Assembly (NCBI RefSeq): GCF_040412425.1
Contig: NC_089744.1
Coordinates: 23,287,501-23,351,500 of the forward strand
DNA length: 64,000 bases
From: Macrobrachium rosenbergii
Lineage: Eukaryota > Arthropoda > Malacostraca > Decapoda > Palaemonidae
Direction: 5' to 3'
Positions within the stretch are counted from its first letter, which is position 1, and the number at the start of each line of letters is the position of its first letter. The position numbers were made by a program, and so were the translations under genes. The notes under the pieces are model-generated. The model saw only the letters and a list, made by a program, of their open reading frames with translations, made no database searches and was not told where the DNA came from. This document shows positions 11,481-23,450 of this stretch, piece by piece.

Positions 11481-11896
11481 ATAAAAATGCCCCGAATTTT
11501 CTTTGGCGCAATCGAGTTTTCTGTACAGCCGCTACAGCGTATATTAATCAAGCCCACCGAAAATGACCTATCTTTCGGTGGTCTCGGTATAATGCTGTAT
11601 GAGCAGCGGCCCATGAAACTTTAACCACGGGGCGAAGGTGGCCTATCCTATATCGTTGCCAGAAGCATGATTATGGCTAAATTTAACCTTAAATAAAATA
11701 AAAACTACTGAGGCTAGAAGGCTGCAATTTGGTATGTTTGATGACTGGAGGGTGGATGATCATTATACCAATTTGCAGCCATCTAGCCTCAGTAGTTTTT
11801 AAGATCTGAGGGCGGACAGAAAAAAAACGCAGAAAGAATAAGTGCGGACGGACAGACAAAGCCAGGAAAATACTTTTCTTTTACAGAAAACTAAAA
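11481..11896 (+). repeat. Family A copy A1
   Basis: Full length. Carries all four hairpins, including the long central one built on CTACTGAGGCTAGA and TCTAGCCTCAGTAG (about 11704-11803). It is diverged in the first hairpin (GCCCCGAATTTTCTTTGGC) and has an insertion in the GCGGACAGAAA block. Confidence 0.88.
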
Positions 11897-12245
<349 letters not shown>

Positions 12246-12384
12246 ATATGTTCATGACATCACGCACCTTACGAAACCATAAAATATTCATGAATGAATA
12301 ATTAAGTTTCAGAGTCAGTACTGCACAAAAAAAGATAAAATAAAATAAAATAAAACATACATAATCGTGGCAATGAGATACCAA

Positions 12385-12902
12385 ATTTCTTGCAGAAGGT
12401 TCTACAAGTTCTTGCAGAAGGTTCTACTACAAGTTCTTGAAGAAGGTTCTACTACAAGTTCTTGCAGAAGGTTCTACAAGTTCTTGCAGAAGGTTCTACT
12501 ACAAGTTCTTGCAGAAGGTTCTACTACAAGTTCCTGCAGAAGGTTCTACTACAAGTTCTTGCAGAAGGTTCTACAAGTTCTTGCAGAAGGTTCTACTACA
12601 AGTTCTTGAAGAAGGTTCTACTACAAGTTCTTGCAGAGGGTTCTACTACAAGTTCTTGCAGAAGGTTCTATAAGTTCTTGCAGAAGGTTCTACTACAAGT
12701 TCTTGCAGAAGGTTCTACTACAAGTTCCTGCAAAAGGTTCTGCTACAAGTTCTTGCAGAAGGTTCTACTACAAGTTCTTGCAGAAGGTTCTACTACAAGT
12801 TCTTGTAGAAGGTTCTACTACAAGTTCTTGCAGAAGGTTCTACTACAAGTTCTTGCAGAAGGTTCTACTACAGGTTCTTGCAGAAGGTTCTACTACAAGT
12901 AG
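12385..12902. repeat. 25/22-bp minisatellite with GAAnnTTC in each unit
   Basis: About 21 units containing TTCTTGCAGAAGGTTCTAC. The 25-bp form ends TACTACAAG and the 22-bp form ends TACAAG. Every unit carries the palindromic core GAAGGTTC. Overlapping plus-strand frames (KVLLQVLAEGSTTSSCRRFY repeats) are frame-cycling translations of the array and not a protein. Confidence 0.95.
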
Positions 12903-13059
12903 AGATGGAGGGCAATGTCATTTGTGTTCATTGAAGTAAATATTTGTTTTTTTTTTATAGTGTTCTTGTCTCTGCATTGCTTGTTTTAGTTTTTCTCCCA
13001 TTTTCTGAAAAGCCACTTATTAGAAAATTTTCTTACTTCTGCCTAATTAAATAATCAGA

Positions 13060-13129
<70 letters not shown>

Positions 13130-13225
13130 AGCTTCCTAGATTTTATCTTATGCATCAGTGTTTATAAGAACTTTTACGAGTTGGAAGCAACTTCATTTGA
13201 AACCAGTCACACAACCTAAATACTA
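12903..13225. repeat. Unique spacer with (GT)n(GA)n
   Basis: (GT)n passes directly into (GA)n at 13059-13126. Nothing else is recognised in the flanks. Confidence 0.8.
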
Positions 13226-13305
13226 TATTCGTATGGAACAAGCCCACCAAAGGGGCCACCGACTCGAAATTCAAGCTTCCAAAGAATATTATGGCGCTCA
13301 CTAGA
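13226..13305 (-). mobile_element. LINE-1 3' terminal fragment
   Basis: TATGGAACAAGCCCACCAAA, then GAAATTCAAGCTTCCAAAG and ATGGCGCTCACTAG. The same 3' block as at 9.2 kb, without a (TAA)n tail. Confidence 0.72.
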
Positions 13306-13583
13306 AATTCATTTGCCACTGTTGCCGTGGGATAAGCTAAGCCATGTCGTTTAATCTCGAAACTACGAAAGCTTTTATCCTCGAGTTAATTACCTCTGTG
13401 AAATTTACAGCGTATGTGCCAACCACTTGATGAATGTCAATTGTTGGAGACTGGAACAATGATGGGAGCCTATGTCAAAATGTATTTGGCAAGAATTTGC
13501 ATGGAGAAATACACACACATTCCTTATACATATACATATATATGTGCATACTGTATATATATGCTTATGCATATACATATATA

Positions 13584-13665
<82 letters not shown>

Positions 13666-13819
13666 TTTCCACTCTACAGTATATGCCAGTTATTCTCTAA
13701 ACCTTGCTGACAACATTACCAGGACGCTATATTAGAGCTTTTCGTTCTTTGTAAGTTGGTTGAAGACTTTCCTCATTTAGTTCATATCTTTTATAACACA
13801 AGAAAGTGATCATATGAAG
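13306..13819. other. Low-copy sequence with (AT)n
   Basis: An (AT)n array with TATACTGTATATATATGC interruptions lies at about 13525-13665. The open frames here are driven by that run. No gene seen. Confidence 0.55.
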
Positions 13820-14186
13820 AACAAGTAAAAAATGAGCCGGAGTTTCTTCGGCGCCATCGAGTTTTCTGTACAGCGTATCATTAAGGCCACCGAAAATAGA
13901 TCTAACTTTCGGCGGTCTCGGTATAATGAAGTATGAGCCACGGCCTATGAAACTTTCAGCACCGTCCCGTTGGTGGCCTTGTCCTATATCGTTGCCAGAC
14001 GTACGATTATGGCTAACTTTAACCTTAAATAAAATAAAAACTACAGAGGCTACAAGGCTGCAGTTTGGTATGTTTGATGTTTGGAGGGTGGATGATCAAC
14101 ATGCCAATTTGCAGCCCTCTAGCCTCAGTAGTTTTTAAGATCTGAAGGCGGACAGAAAAAGTGCGGACGGACAGAAAACTAAAAAC
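13820..14186 (+). repeat. Family A copy A2
   Basis: Starts AACAAGTAAAAAATGAGCC. The central hairpin is present. The right end is deleted between GGACGGACAG and AAAACTAAAAAC, removing the AAGCCGGCACAATAG block and half of the terminal hairpin. Confidence 0.88.
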
Positions 14187-14576
14187 GATTATGTTCATTA
14201 TCAAACTTTGCAAGCCACTACAGAGCACATAAGCAAAGTGGGGGTGTCACTTCGTCTTAACCTAGACGAAAGGGATTTAAGGAATGTACATAAAGAATAA
14301 AGTTAGGAGACGGAGAACAACCAAGAATAAAACCACATCCCATGAGATTTTTTCTTTCCCCAAGCAGACAAAAGGTGGAATGTCACGGCGAGTTCATTTG
14401 TGGTTGGAACTTACAGTATTTATAACCGACCCCTCCAAAGGTCGGAAGATAATTGAGGCAAAAAATTGTCGGCGATGATCTAGATTTTCGAGAATCTCCT
14501 TTGTCCTTTGTGGAGAATGTTTTCAGAAGAACTCAGAGCGTCTTTTCACCTCACTGTGAAGAGGGAGAGACGATTA
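14187..14576. other. Low-copy sequence, no gene seen
   Basis: A 64-codon frame (14284-14478) and the start of another at 14508 have no recognisable content. Confidence 0.4.
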
Positions 14577-14911
14577 TTCTCCTCTAAAATGGAAGACCGC
14601 AGTATCTGTAAAAATACAAAACTGAGAAAAATGGTAGATACTGCAGTTATCCCTTGCCTTACTACTGAGTTTGCAGAGACTGCAAATGGGACCACCTAAA
14701 TAAAGTATTAGTGTTTCACGAGCCCAATAGGTGGCATATCTCAATTTCGAAAGTTTTGCAGATACTGCAAATGGGACCCCCTAAATAAAGCATTGAAGAA
14801 TCATTCAGAAACTACAGTGACTTGTGTATTAGTGTTTCACGAGCCCAATAGGTGGCATATGTCAATTTCGATAATTTTGCAGATACTGCAGTTTTCCATC
14901 TTAGGGCAGTG
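14577..14911 (-). mobile_element. MITE family D copy D1, rearranged
   Basis: Ends in the family D terminal repeats: CTAAAATGGAAGACCGCAGT at left and its inverse around 14883-14911. TTCACGAGCCCAATAGGTGG occurs twice (about 14716 and 14837), so an internal segment of about 120 bp is duplicated. The left end has lost its outer bases. Confidence 0.8.
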
Positions 14912-15219
14912 TTGTATACCCTAAATTCTGACGTAGGAAACTGGGGTTGATTTATTTGATTTATATCTAGATAATTTTCCCGGGAAAATGTCGACCTTAC
15001 TTATCAAATGCTGAAAGAATTACCTCAGAAAGTTTTTTCGAGATATTCTGAAGTTGAATTGAACGATGGGACGGTATAAAATTTTGGCTGTAAAGGTTGT
15101 GCTAATTTAGATCCCTGAAACTGAATTCAACCTCTCGCATGAAAGTGTATTATCTTGTTTATCATACATTTCTTACTTTACACGAAAGAATCGCACATTT
15201 TGCCCTATATTTCGCTTTC
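14912..15219. other. Low-copy AT-rich sequence
   Basis: No repeat family, open frame or RNA gene recognised. Confidence 0.4.
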
Positions 15220-15620
15220 AGTTTTCTGTAAAAAAAAAATATTGTGCCGGCTTTGTCTGTCCGACCGCACTTTATCTGTCCGCCCTTAGATCTTAAAAAC
15301 TACGGAGGCTAGGGGACTGCAAATTGGTATATTGATCATCCATCCTTCAATCATCAAACATATGAAATTGCAGCCCTCTAGCCTCAGTAGTTTTTAGTTT
15401 ATTCAAGGTTAAAAGTTAGCTGTAATCGTGCTTCTGGCAACTATATAGGCCAGGCCACCAACGGGCCGTGGTTAAAGTTTCATGGGCCGCAGCTCATACA
15501 ACATTATACCGAGACCACCTAAAGATAGATCTATTTTCGGTGGCCTTGATTATACGCTGTAGCGGCTGTACAGAAAACTCGATTGCGCCGATGACACTTC
15601 GGTGCATGTTTTACTTGTTT
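15220..15620 (-). repeat. Family A copy A3
   Basis: Complete. The outer hairpin at left is decayed to GTTTTCTGTAAAAAAAAAAT. The right end is GATTGCGCCGATGACACTTC then TTTTACTTGTT. Confidence 0.87.
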
Positions 15621-16022
15621 TTAAAGTGCTAGATTTACAATGGACCTTGGTGCAAATATTGCAGCTCAATCAGGACATAAAAAGATAAGGGCCCGCAATA
15701 GATACGAAAAGATACATATGCAACATTAACAATGATAATATAATATTACAATTAATATTATTATAGTGTTGAAGAGGTCAACAATCTATTTTCATCTTGG
15801 AAATTCAGAAAATTTGGAGTTACATATACGGAGGGCGGATACCATAACTTTTATAGCGCCTCTAAATACTCACTCCGGTCCCGCAGGCAACTGACAAATC
15901 TGTAATGTTCAATTACAAAATATGATTCTGAAATCTTACCCGACAAGGTTGTTTCTATCAAAATCGATTAAACCAAAAAAAATACAGGAATCAGGATGAC
16001 ATTATAGTTGATTATGTTAAAA
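15621..16022. other. Low-copy sequence between two A copies
   Basis: Nothing recognised. A3 and A4 flank it in opposite orientation, so their arms could pair across about 400 bp. Confidence 0.4.
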
Positions 16023-16390
16023 AACAAGTGAAAAATGCGCCGAAGCTTTCTTCGGCGCAATCGAGTTATCTGTAGAGTGTATAATACTGTATGAAACTAT
16101 CAGCTACGACCTCGCAACGCTCAGTTACTCCCCAGATGCGGTTGAGTGAAGCTGCGCCGCACGTCTCGGGAAAGCGCTGCCAGACGCACGATCCACGGCT
16201 AACCTTAATCTTAAATAAAATAAAATCTACTGAGGCTAAAGGGTTGCAATTTGCTATGTTTGATAATTGGAGGGTGGACGATCAATATGCCATTTTGCAG
16301 CCCTCTAGCCTCAGCAGTTTTCAAGATCTGAGGGCGGACAGACAGACAAAGCCGTCACAATAGTTTTCTTTTACCGAAAACTAAAAAAAA
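16023..16390 (+). repeat. Family A copy A4, middle replaced
   Basis: The first hairpin (GCGCCGAAGCTTTCTTCGGC) and the central hairpin are intact. The segment at about 16090-16190 does not match other copies and is more GC-rich (CCAGATGCGGTTGAGTGAAG). It is either a fast-diverging region or a replacement. Confidence 0.85.
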
Positions 16391-17473
16391 AGTAAACAAA
16401 GAAATAAAAGTTCAAGAATTATTTTCACCTCAATTTCCCATTTCCGATTCCGCTTATCCTAGCGATGGCAAGTCTTCGCGGAAGCAATAAAATACTTCTT
16501 CCTACATCTTCGGGAAGTCGCCCGGAGAAGGTCATTCGATCTTTTCCAGAGACTCGACTTCTGGAAAGCGCTGTCTGGAATCCTGCGCTCGCTCTTCCGC
16601 AAGAGTCCTTATTGAAATCCTTCTCCGCTGGCATCGCTAATTAACCGATCAGGGACTCCGATTAGGCGTGAGTCGATTCGGAGAATTCTTTTTCCTTCTC
16701 CTCTCAGGCGGAATCGCCTCTTTATTTCGCAATTCTTCCCCCGAACTGAGTTTCACTGAACTTCGGAGATTCTTGCACTGTGTTTTCTAGTTTTCTGAAA
16801 TTATTTTATAAAGCTGTTTCGTTCGCTAGATACCTTGCTAATTCATGTTGAATATAATCATGTCGCCCATTTCTTGTATCAGATTTCTCTCTTAGTACTT
16901 AACTGTCATTGAAATATTTTTAATTTCCATGATAACCCTAGACCTGAATGTACTTTCAAAGCTATTTGCTAAAAGATAAAAGATCAATATTCATAATTCA
17001 TCAATTTTATTCGCCAAAAGATAAAAGATCAATATTCATAATTCATAAATTTTCAGATTTGAATGGTCATTGGTGGACATCTTTGCTGTTGCATATCTAT
17101 TTTTCTATTCTGAAGTCCTCTTTTTTTGGCAGAATAGGAACCTCAGTAGCTAAGCAGTATATTTTCATATACCATACATGTACGTACAGTCGATTTGCGT
17201 ATATATAGATGGGTTGGTGTCTGATTTTGTCTGCGTATGTAATTGATGATATGCAAACTGGTTACTGGCCAGCACCATTGATTTTTAAACTGAAACCCCT
17301 ACCATTGGCTAGAGTACCATACTTTCAGATACAGTTCAAAGATTTTGCATATGCTACATTCTTTTAATGTTATAAATTTTGCAGCCATCGACACCCAAAG
17401 AGCTTAAACAAAAACTAATTCTCCACTGGGCCAAAGACTACATTCTACAAATTCGACAGCCATAGGCACATAA
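16391..17473. other. Low-copy sequence, about 1.1 kb
   Basis: A GC-richer patch at 16430-16750 contains a 69-codon minus-strand frame with no known motif. A 46-bp tandem duplication (AAAAGATAAAAGATCAATAT) lies at about 16970-17055. The rest is AT-rich with no gene recognised. An unknown exon in the GC-richer patch cannot be excluded. Confidence 0.4.
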
Positions 17474-17858
17474 AACAAGTAAAAAATGCTCCGAAATTTC
17501 TTCGGCGCAATCTATCTTTCGGTGGTCTCGGTATAATGCTGTATGAGCCGCGGCCCACGAAACTTTAACCACAGCCCGGTGGTCGCCTATCCTATATCGT
17601 TGCCAGACGCAAAATTATGGCTAACTTCAACCTTAAATAAAATAAAAACTACTGAGGCTAGAGGGCTGCAGTTTGGTTATGTTTGATGATTGGAGGGTGG
17701 GTGATCGACATAACCATTTGCAGCCCTCTATTCTCAGTAGTTTTGAAGATCTGAGGGCGGACAGAAAAATGCGGACAGGAAAAAAAGTGCGGACAGAATA
17801 AAGCGCGGACGGACAGACAAAGCCGGCACAATAGTTTTCTTTTAGGGAAAACTAAAAA
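17474..17858 (+). repeat. Family A copy A5, internal deletion
   Basis: GCGCAATC joins directly to TATCTTTCGGTGGTCTCGG, so the GAGTTTTCTGTACAGC block and half of the second hairpin are missing. GCGGACAG is repeated three times near the right end. Confidence 0.88.
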
Positions 17859-18294
17859 CCCAAGGTATTTATGCTATCTCAATAACCAGTTCTCCAGTGG
17901 ACCCAAAAAAAAAAAAAAATAAAAATAAAAATAAAAAAGCCCCAAAAATAAACATCAAAAAGATACTTGCAAAGTTTCTGGTGTCCTCTTCAGTGCAAAC
18001 AGACCTGAATACAGAACATTCTGACAGTCTGCTAATGAGATGCCCGTTGGCAAGGACTGGTTTTAATTACACTGTCTTCAAGGTGCGTCATGTAATTTTC
18101 TATTTAAAAAGAAATTGACTGGGGGGAAAAACAGGAACCCGAAGCGAATATTCATCTGGTGGTCAAAGAGGTCCTTGGGAAATATTCCCAGGTGCTGAAG
18201 TTTCTCGCATTTTATAATATACTGGTTTGCAACACCTTTCTTGATTGCTTTTTATTCGTTAATGTTTTCTGTTGGTGTGACGCCTAGTTTTATA

Positions 18295-18295
<1 letters not shown>
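17859..18295. other. Low-copy sequence with an A-rich run
   Basis: An A-rich run lies at 17905-17940. A 73-codon frame starts at 17897 and begins in that run. No domain seen. Confidence 0.4.
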
Positions 18296-18643
<348 letters not shown>

Positions 18644-18644
18644 A

Positions 18645-18798
<154 letters not shown>

Positions 18799-18896
18799 AA
18801 CTGTGGATTGAAAAAAATAATACTGACCCACTATTCTGTGAAGACAAAGATGACTTCATAAGATACCCGCTGGTTATTGTGGAATTCGAAATAAAG

Positions 18897-19203
18897 CAGT
18901 GGTTCTCAACCTTTTTATTACCACACCCCCTCTGAGAGTTGGTCCTTCCCTCCACGCCCCCCCACTCCCTCTTGCATCTATGAGTGAAATTCCCTCCCAG
19001 ATTTAAAGGAAAATTGAAAAAAAAGAGAGAAAGAGAAGGGGTATTTTCATTCTTTTGGGAATGAATTAGTGAGATACTTGACACTGCTTCTTAGCGACTC
19101 TTGTTAAGATAATAACGAATACAATTCGAGAATGTTTAATTTTTCCCTAGGGCTCGCGCCCCCACTTGGAAATTCCCGACGTCCCCCAGGTTGAGAACCA
19201 CTG
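18897..19203. mobile_element. hAT-type MITE (non-autonomous)
   Basis: Exact 15-bp terminal inverted repeats: CAGTGGTTCTCAACC at 18897-18911 and its inverse at 19189-19203. CAGTGGTTCTCAA termini, with GC-rich sequence such as GCGCCCCCAC just inside, are characteristic of hAT-superfamily MITEs. At 307 bp it cannot encode a transposase. The flanking 8 bp (AAATAAAG and TTTTAGAA) do not match, so no target duplication is visible. Confidence 0.82.
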
Positions 19204-19556
19204 TTTTAGAATGCAGTAGATTTCCAAACTACTGCGCAAAGAATAAAGATTTTGCAGTCTTGATTTTGGAAAATAATTCTTTTATATTTCATAGGAGACA
19301 ATTAAAGGGTGAATGAATAAATAAAAATTCAAATTCAAATAAGAATGAGTTATTTAAGTGCTAAATCATACGCAAATTATCACAGTGACTTAGATTAAAG
19401 CTCTGTTGGTGAAGACAGATATAATAAGATTGTTGATACGTATGAAAAAATATCTTAGGCCTGATCGTAAATTCTTAGAACCAAATTGTGGAAAATTTAA
19501 TGATAAATTTAATTAATGTGTTGAAGACTAATATCTTTGAGTTTGTATTTGTATAC
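19204..19556. other. AT-rich low-copy sequence
   Basis: No gene or repeat family recognised. Confidence 0.4.
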
Positions 19557-20150
19557 TGCATTACAGACTAGGCACGTAAATCCTTGAGTTGACGATACGC
19601 GATTACTTCAGAGATAAAGGGATTCAAGGTGACAATTGCTCCTAAGAACTAAGTAGATAAATCCCTCAATTAAAGTTACCCGATTATTTAAGGGATTAAA
19701 GGAATTTAAGAAAACAGTTGCTCCTAGGTTACATTACATGTCTAAGACTGTAAATCCCTTACTGATAGATACACTGTTACTCTAGGGATTAAGAAAATTG
19801 AAAGAAATACAGTAATTGCTCCTTGGTTGCATTACAGCTCTAAGTCAGTAAATCCCCTACTTAAAGATACACGGTTACTTCATGGATCTAGGAAAATTAA
19901 GGTCTAAATAAATCCCTCACTTAAATGCACTCTATTACTTTAGGATTAAGGGAATTTATGGAAACAGTTGTTCCTAGGCTACATATCATCATTAAGCAAA
20001 TCCCTCCTTAAAGATACACGATTACTTTAGGGATTTAGGAAATTTAAGGAAACTGTTGTTCCTAGGTTACATTACATCTCTAAGTAAGTAAATCCCTCAC
20101 TTAAAGATTGACGTTACTTTGCAGATTAAGCAGATTTAACGAAACAATAA
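19557..20150. repeat. Diverged tandem array, about seven units of 75-110 bp
   Basis: Each unit contains variants of AGTAAATCCCTCACTTAAAG, a GATTACTTTAGGGATTAAG block, and AGGAAACAGTTGCTCCTAGG followed by TTACATTACA. Units differ in length by internal deletions and the order is constant. No coding potential. Confidence 0.8.
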
Positions 20151-20662
20151 ATCAAGAGGATTACATGAATTGAGATATATGAAGAGCTGCCGATCTAAGA
20201 GGATATTGATTACCCTGAATGCCCATGTAAATTTGATCGTTAATGAATCGGTAATTGGTTAATCCTGGAATTCGTTAATCCTCATTTCAAAAAAGATGTA
20301 GAAATATGTCATGGGGATCATTCTGGATTAGCAATACTGAGTTTGTGAAATGGAACTCATTAAAGTTAATCTGTTCGTAGACTCCTGCATAACTGATTGA
20401 TTCCACGACTCAGTTTAAATTAGTTCCTTTGTAAAATGTTATTTTATTTATTTTCCGTTTTTCTAATTTTGTCTTCATGCAAATTAGAATGATTTATTAG
20501 TTTTTTCGTTACTTTTTGGGACTCGAAGAAGATTCTTTTTAATATTTTACTTTAAAGGAAGTATTTTGGTAAATCATATATTTAATTAATAGTTTAATTT
20601 TTATTTTCATTGCTTTATAGTTTTGATAATGTACCATTTTTTTAAAAATTAAGTCTCGTAGT
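20151..20662. other. AT-rich low-copy sequence
   Basis: No gene recognised and no open frame of note. Confidence 0.4.
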
Positions 20663-20843
20663 AATTTCTAGGAAACTTTAATACATAAGATATTACTTAT
20701 TGGCACTTAGATAATGTTAACAGCAAAAATAATTGAACCATTTAGTTAATTACTTTTGGTGTTAATTTTATCTAAGTGCCAAAAAGTAATATGCTCTATT
20801 TGTCAGTCCAGTTAAGTCTCATATATTAATTTTCCTAGAAATT
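20663..20843. repeat. Long imperfect hairpin, about 181 bp, MITE-like
   Basis: Outer arms AATTTCTAGGAAA and TTTCCTAGAAATT match exactly at 20663-20675 and 20831-20843. Inner arms TTGGCACTTAGATAA (about 20699) and TTATCTAAGTGCCAA (about 20769) match exactly. The layout suggests a decayed foldback or MITE. No target duplication was recognised. Confidence 0.7.
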
Positions 20844-21157
20844 GCAGCGAAAATTAATAAAACAAAAATTGTATATTATCAAAAAATACAAAACAATACA
20901 AATAAAAAGTGAATCGACTGACACATTACAAAACTTTTCTTTTTATTTTTTGTTCGATATGGGTCTTTGAATGTTGCTGTGTTGTAGATCGAGTCTCGAC
21001 TGATCAGATAAAAATACCGTCTCGTTCTGAAACATTTTTTTATTGCAATTAACAAAATAGAAAATATGACCCACAACAGCAATCATTGACATAATAACAT
21101 CCCGAAAAAGCAAGATATTAGAGGTTGTAATCATACGCAATATTGAAGGTATCTTTT
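20844..21157. other. AT-rich low-copy sequence
   Basis: Two overlapping minus-strand frames of about 65 codons show no domain. No gene called. Confidence 0.4.
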
Positions 21158-21561
21158 AACAAGCAAAAAAATGAGCCGAAGTTCCTTCGGCGCAATCGAG
21201 TTTTCTGTACAGCCGCTACAGCGTATAATCAAGGCCATCGAAAATAGATCTATCTTTCGGTGGTCTCGGTATAATGCTGTATGAGCCGCGGCCCACGAAA
21301 CTTTAACCACGGCACGGTGGTGGCCTATCCTATGTCGTTGCCAGAAGCACGATTATGGCTAACTTTAACCTTAAATAAAACAAAAACTACTGTGGCTAGA
21401 GGGCTGCAATTTGGTATGCTTGATGATTGAGGGTGGATGACCAACATATCAATTTGCAGCCCTCTAGCCTCAAGAGTTTTTAAGACCTGAGGGCGAACAG
21501 AAAAAGCGCGGACGGATAGACAAAGCCGGCACAACAGTTTTCTTTTACAGAAAACTTAAAA
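21158..21561 (+). repeat. Family A copy A6, best reference copy
   Basis: All four hairpins can be read here: (1) GCCGAAGTTCCTTCGGC at 21175-21191; (2) CCATCGAAAATAGATC with TATCTTTCGGTGG at 21235-21263; (3) the long central stem at about 21387-21476, starting CTACTGTGGCTAGAGGGCTG and closing with CAGCCCTCTAGCCTC; (4) AGTTTTCTTTTACAGAAAACT at about 21536-21556. No open frame is conserved between copies and no terminal inverted repeat of transposon type is seen. Class unknown. Confidence 0.88.
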
Positions 21562-21862
21562 CGAATTGTGGAAGAAAAATAATGATATACTAGACTTGGC
21601 TATCCTACGTACAAGTAGGAATGATAATGATTATCATGGATCAAGTTTACCCAAGCAAACAGACAACAATAAATTAAAAAAACGAAAAATAGAATAAAGT
21701 AAATCGAAAAGACAACGAAAACTACCAAAGGATCCCACGCGCAATCCTCTCATGTTCTGGAAAAGAGGATTAAAACTTTACTCTGATTCTCTTATGCAGC
21801 TGATGAACATTGCTTCTTATACACCTCCTGAGTCACTCGAGACCTTCCTTTGCATTTGCAAA
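21562..21862. other. Low-copy spacer
   Basis: Nothing recognised. Confidence 0.4.
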
Positions 21863-22461
21863 TAATTATCATTGAAGCAATGACTGCAAATCATGCGCTG
21901 TTTGAGGTGGGGGAATAAAAAAAGGTGGTAACCTCTGAAGCATATTTTACTTTTGCGTCATTGTTGTACATTAAAAATTCACAATTATGTCAATGCATTG
22001 TATTTAATTATAAATTTAACGTAACATGCAAATGTCATTCGGTGTGAATTACACTAAAATTATCATTCAGGCAATATCTGTAAGTCATGCGATGTTAGAG
22101 GTGGGTAAAAAAAAGGGGGGGGGAGGATGCTAACCTCTGAAGCATGTTTTACTTTTGCATTATTGTTGTACATTAAAAATCCAAAATTATATCAATAAAT
22201 TGTATTTAATTAGAAATCTAACGTAACATACAAATGTCATTCGGTGTGAATTACATTTAAAATTATCATTCAAGCAATATCTGTAAATCATGCGCTGTTA
22301 GAGGTGGGTAAAAAAAAGGGGGGGGGATGGTAACCTCTGAAACATGTTTTACTTTTGCATTATTGCTGCACATTAAAAATCCACAATTATATCAATAAGT
22401 TGTATTTATTTATAAATTTAATGTAACATATATATTTTATTCGGTGTGAATTACATTAAAC
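21863..22461. repeat. Tandem triplication, about 200 bp per unit
   Basis: Units start at AATTATCATTSAAGCAAT near 21863, 22058 and 22261. Each contains an AGGTGGG followed by poly-A and poly-G, TAACCTCTGAARCATRTTTT, and GTCATTCGGTGTGAATTACA or a close variant. The second and third units are closer to each other than to the first. Confidence 0.9.
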
Positions 22462-23007
22462 GTATGCTTGTTAAGACACGAGGAAAGTCTACATAACTAA
22501 TTACGTAACCACCACCCAGAAAGGCATTTCGTAAAATCTCGAGTTATTCTGAATTGCGGACATCTGGGCTAATTGCTCCAGATTCTTACCCTGAAATACG
22601 TGTCTGTCCGGATTTGAGAGCTGGCTAAACATTGGTCCCCAAAAAAGCTTAACTAGGTTTGGGCATTTTTGAGTTCCTGAGAGTAATTGTTTACGTAATC
22701 TCACGACTTCTACTTTTTTTTTTTTTTACCAAGATTTGAGATCACGTAATTGCACGGGCCTCTGAATCAGTTTTTGGTGTCAAATATCACACTGACTAAT
22801 AGATTTGTGATGGACTACTGGGGGCAGAATTCTTTCGGGAATTAAAAAGATGATGTATTTCCAGGTCGAGAGAATTTTAGCGAATGAATAAGGTATGAAT
22901 ATCATTAAGCCAGCCGTAGGAGAGCTGTTAATCAGCTCAGTGGTCTGGCAAAACTAAGGTGTACTTAACTTTTAATTAAGCTTACTCTGAGGGAATAGCT
23001 CATGATT
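22462..23007. other. Low-copy sequence with a small tRNA-like module
   Basis: At 22909-22976, GAGCTGTTAATCAGCTC forms a hairpin (22922-22938) and the overlapping CAGCTCAGTGGT resembles an RNA polymerase III A box. No B box (GGTTCGA) follows at the expected distance, so I do not call a tRNA or SINE. The remainder shows nothing. Confidence 0.35.
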
Positions 23008-23129
23008 CTCTCTCTCTCTCTCTCTCTCTGATTGATTTTTCGAATAAAAGCTTTATGCACTGAACAACTAAAAAAATGTTATTGAATTAAATTTAATTGT
23101 TAATTGTATATTCTATCTATTACCTTTCC

Positions 23130-23172
<43 letters not shown>

Positions 23173-23244
23173 ACTTTTCAAATAAAAAAAATGTAATTGA
23201 AATACATCTAACTGTTAATTGTACATTCTATCTGTTACCTTTCC

Positions 23245-23306
<62 letters not shown>

Positions 23307-23378
23307 GATTTTTCAAATAAAAAATGTAATTGAATTACATCTAATTAGTCAATTATACACTCTATCTCTTACCTTTCC

Positions 23379-23437
<59 letters not shown>

Positions 23438-23450
23438 CTCTCTCTCTCTG
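23008..23450. repeat. Compound array: four (CT)n tracts with shared spacers
   Basis: (CT)n tracts lie at about 23008-23029, 23133-23167, 23249-23302 and 23383-23450. The spacers carry TTTTCAAATAAAAAATGTAA, a TTAATTGTACATTCTATCT block and TTACCTTTCCAATT. Architecture is the same as at 4.8-5.9 kb but the spacer sequence is unrelated. Confidence 0.93.

Noticed and set aside
21158..21561. Family A as a Helitron derivative, because it ends in a hairpin followed by CTAAAA
   Set aside because: The CTA is part of the hairpin itself instead of following it by 5-12 bases, the other end does not start with TC, and insertion between A and T could not be shown.
22909..22976. tRNA or tRNA-derived SINE
   Set aside because: CAGCTCAGTGGT resembles an A box, but there is no B box and no cloverleaf. 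Kept only as a small hairpin module.
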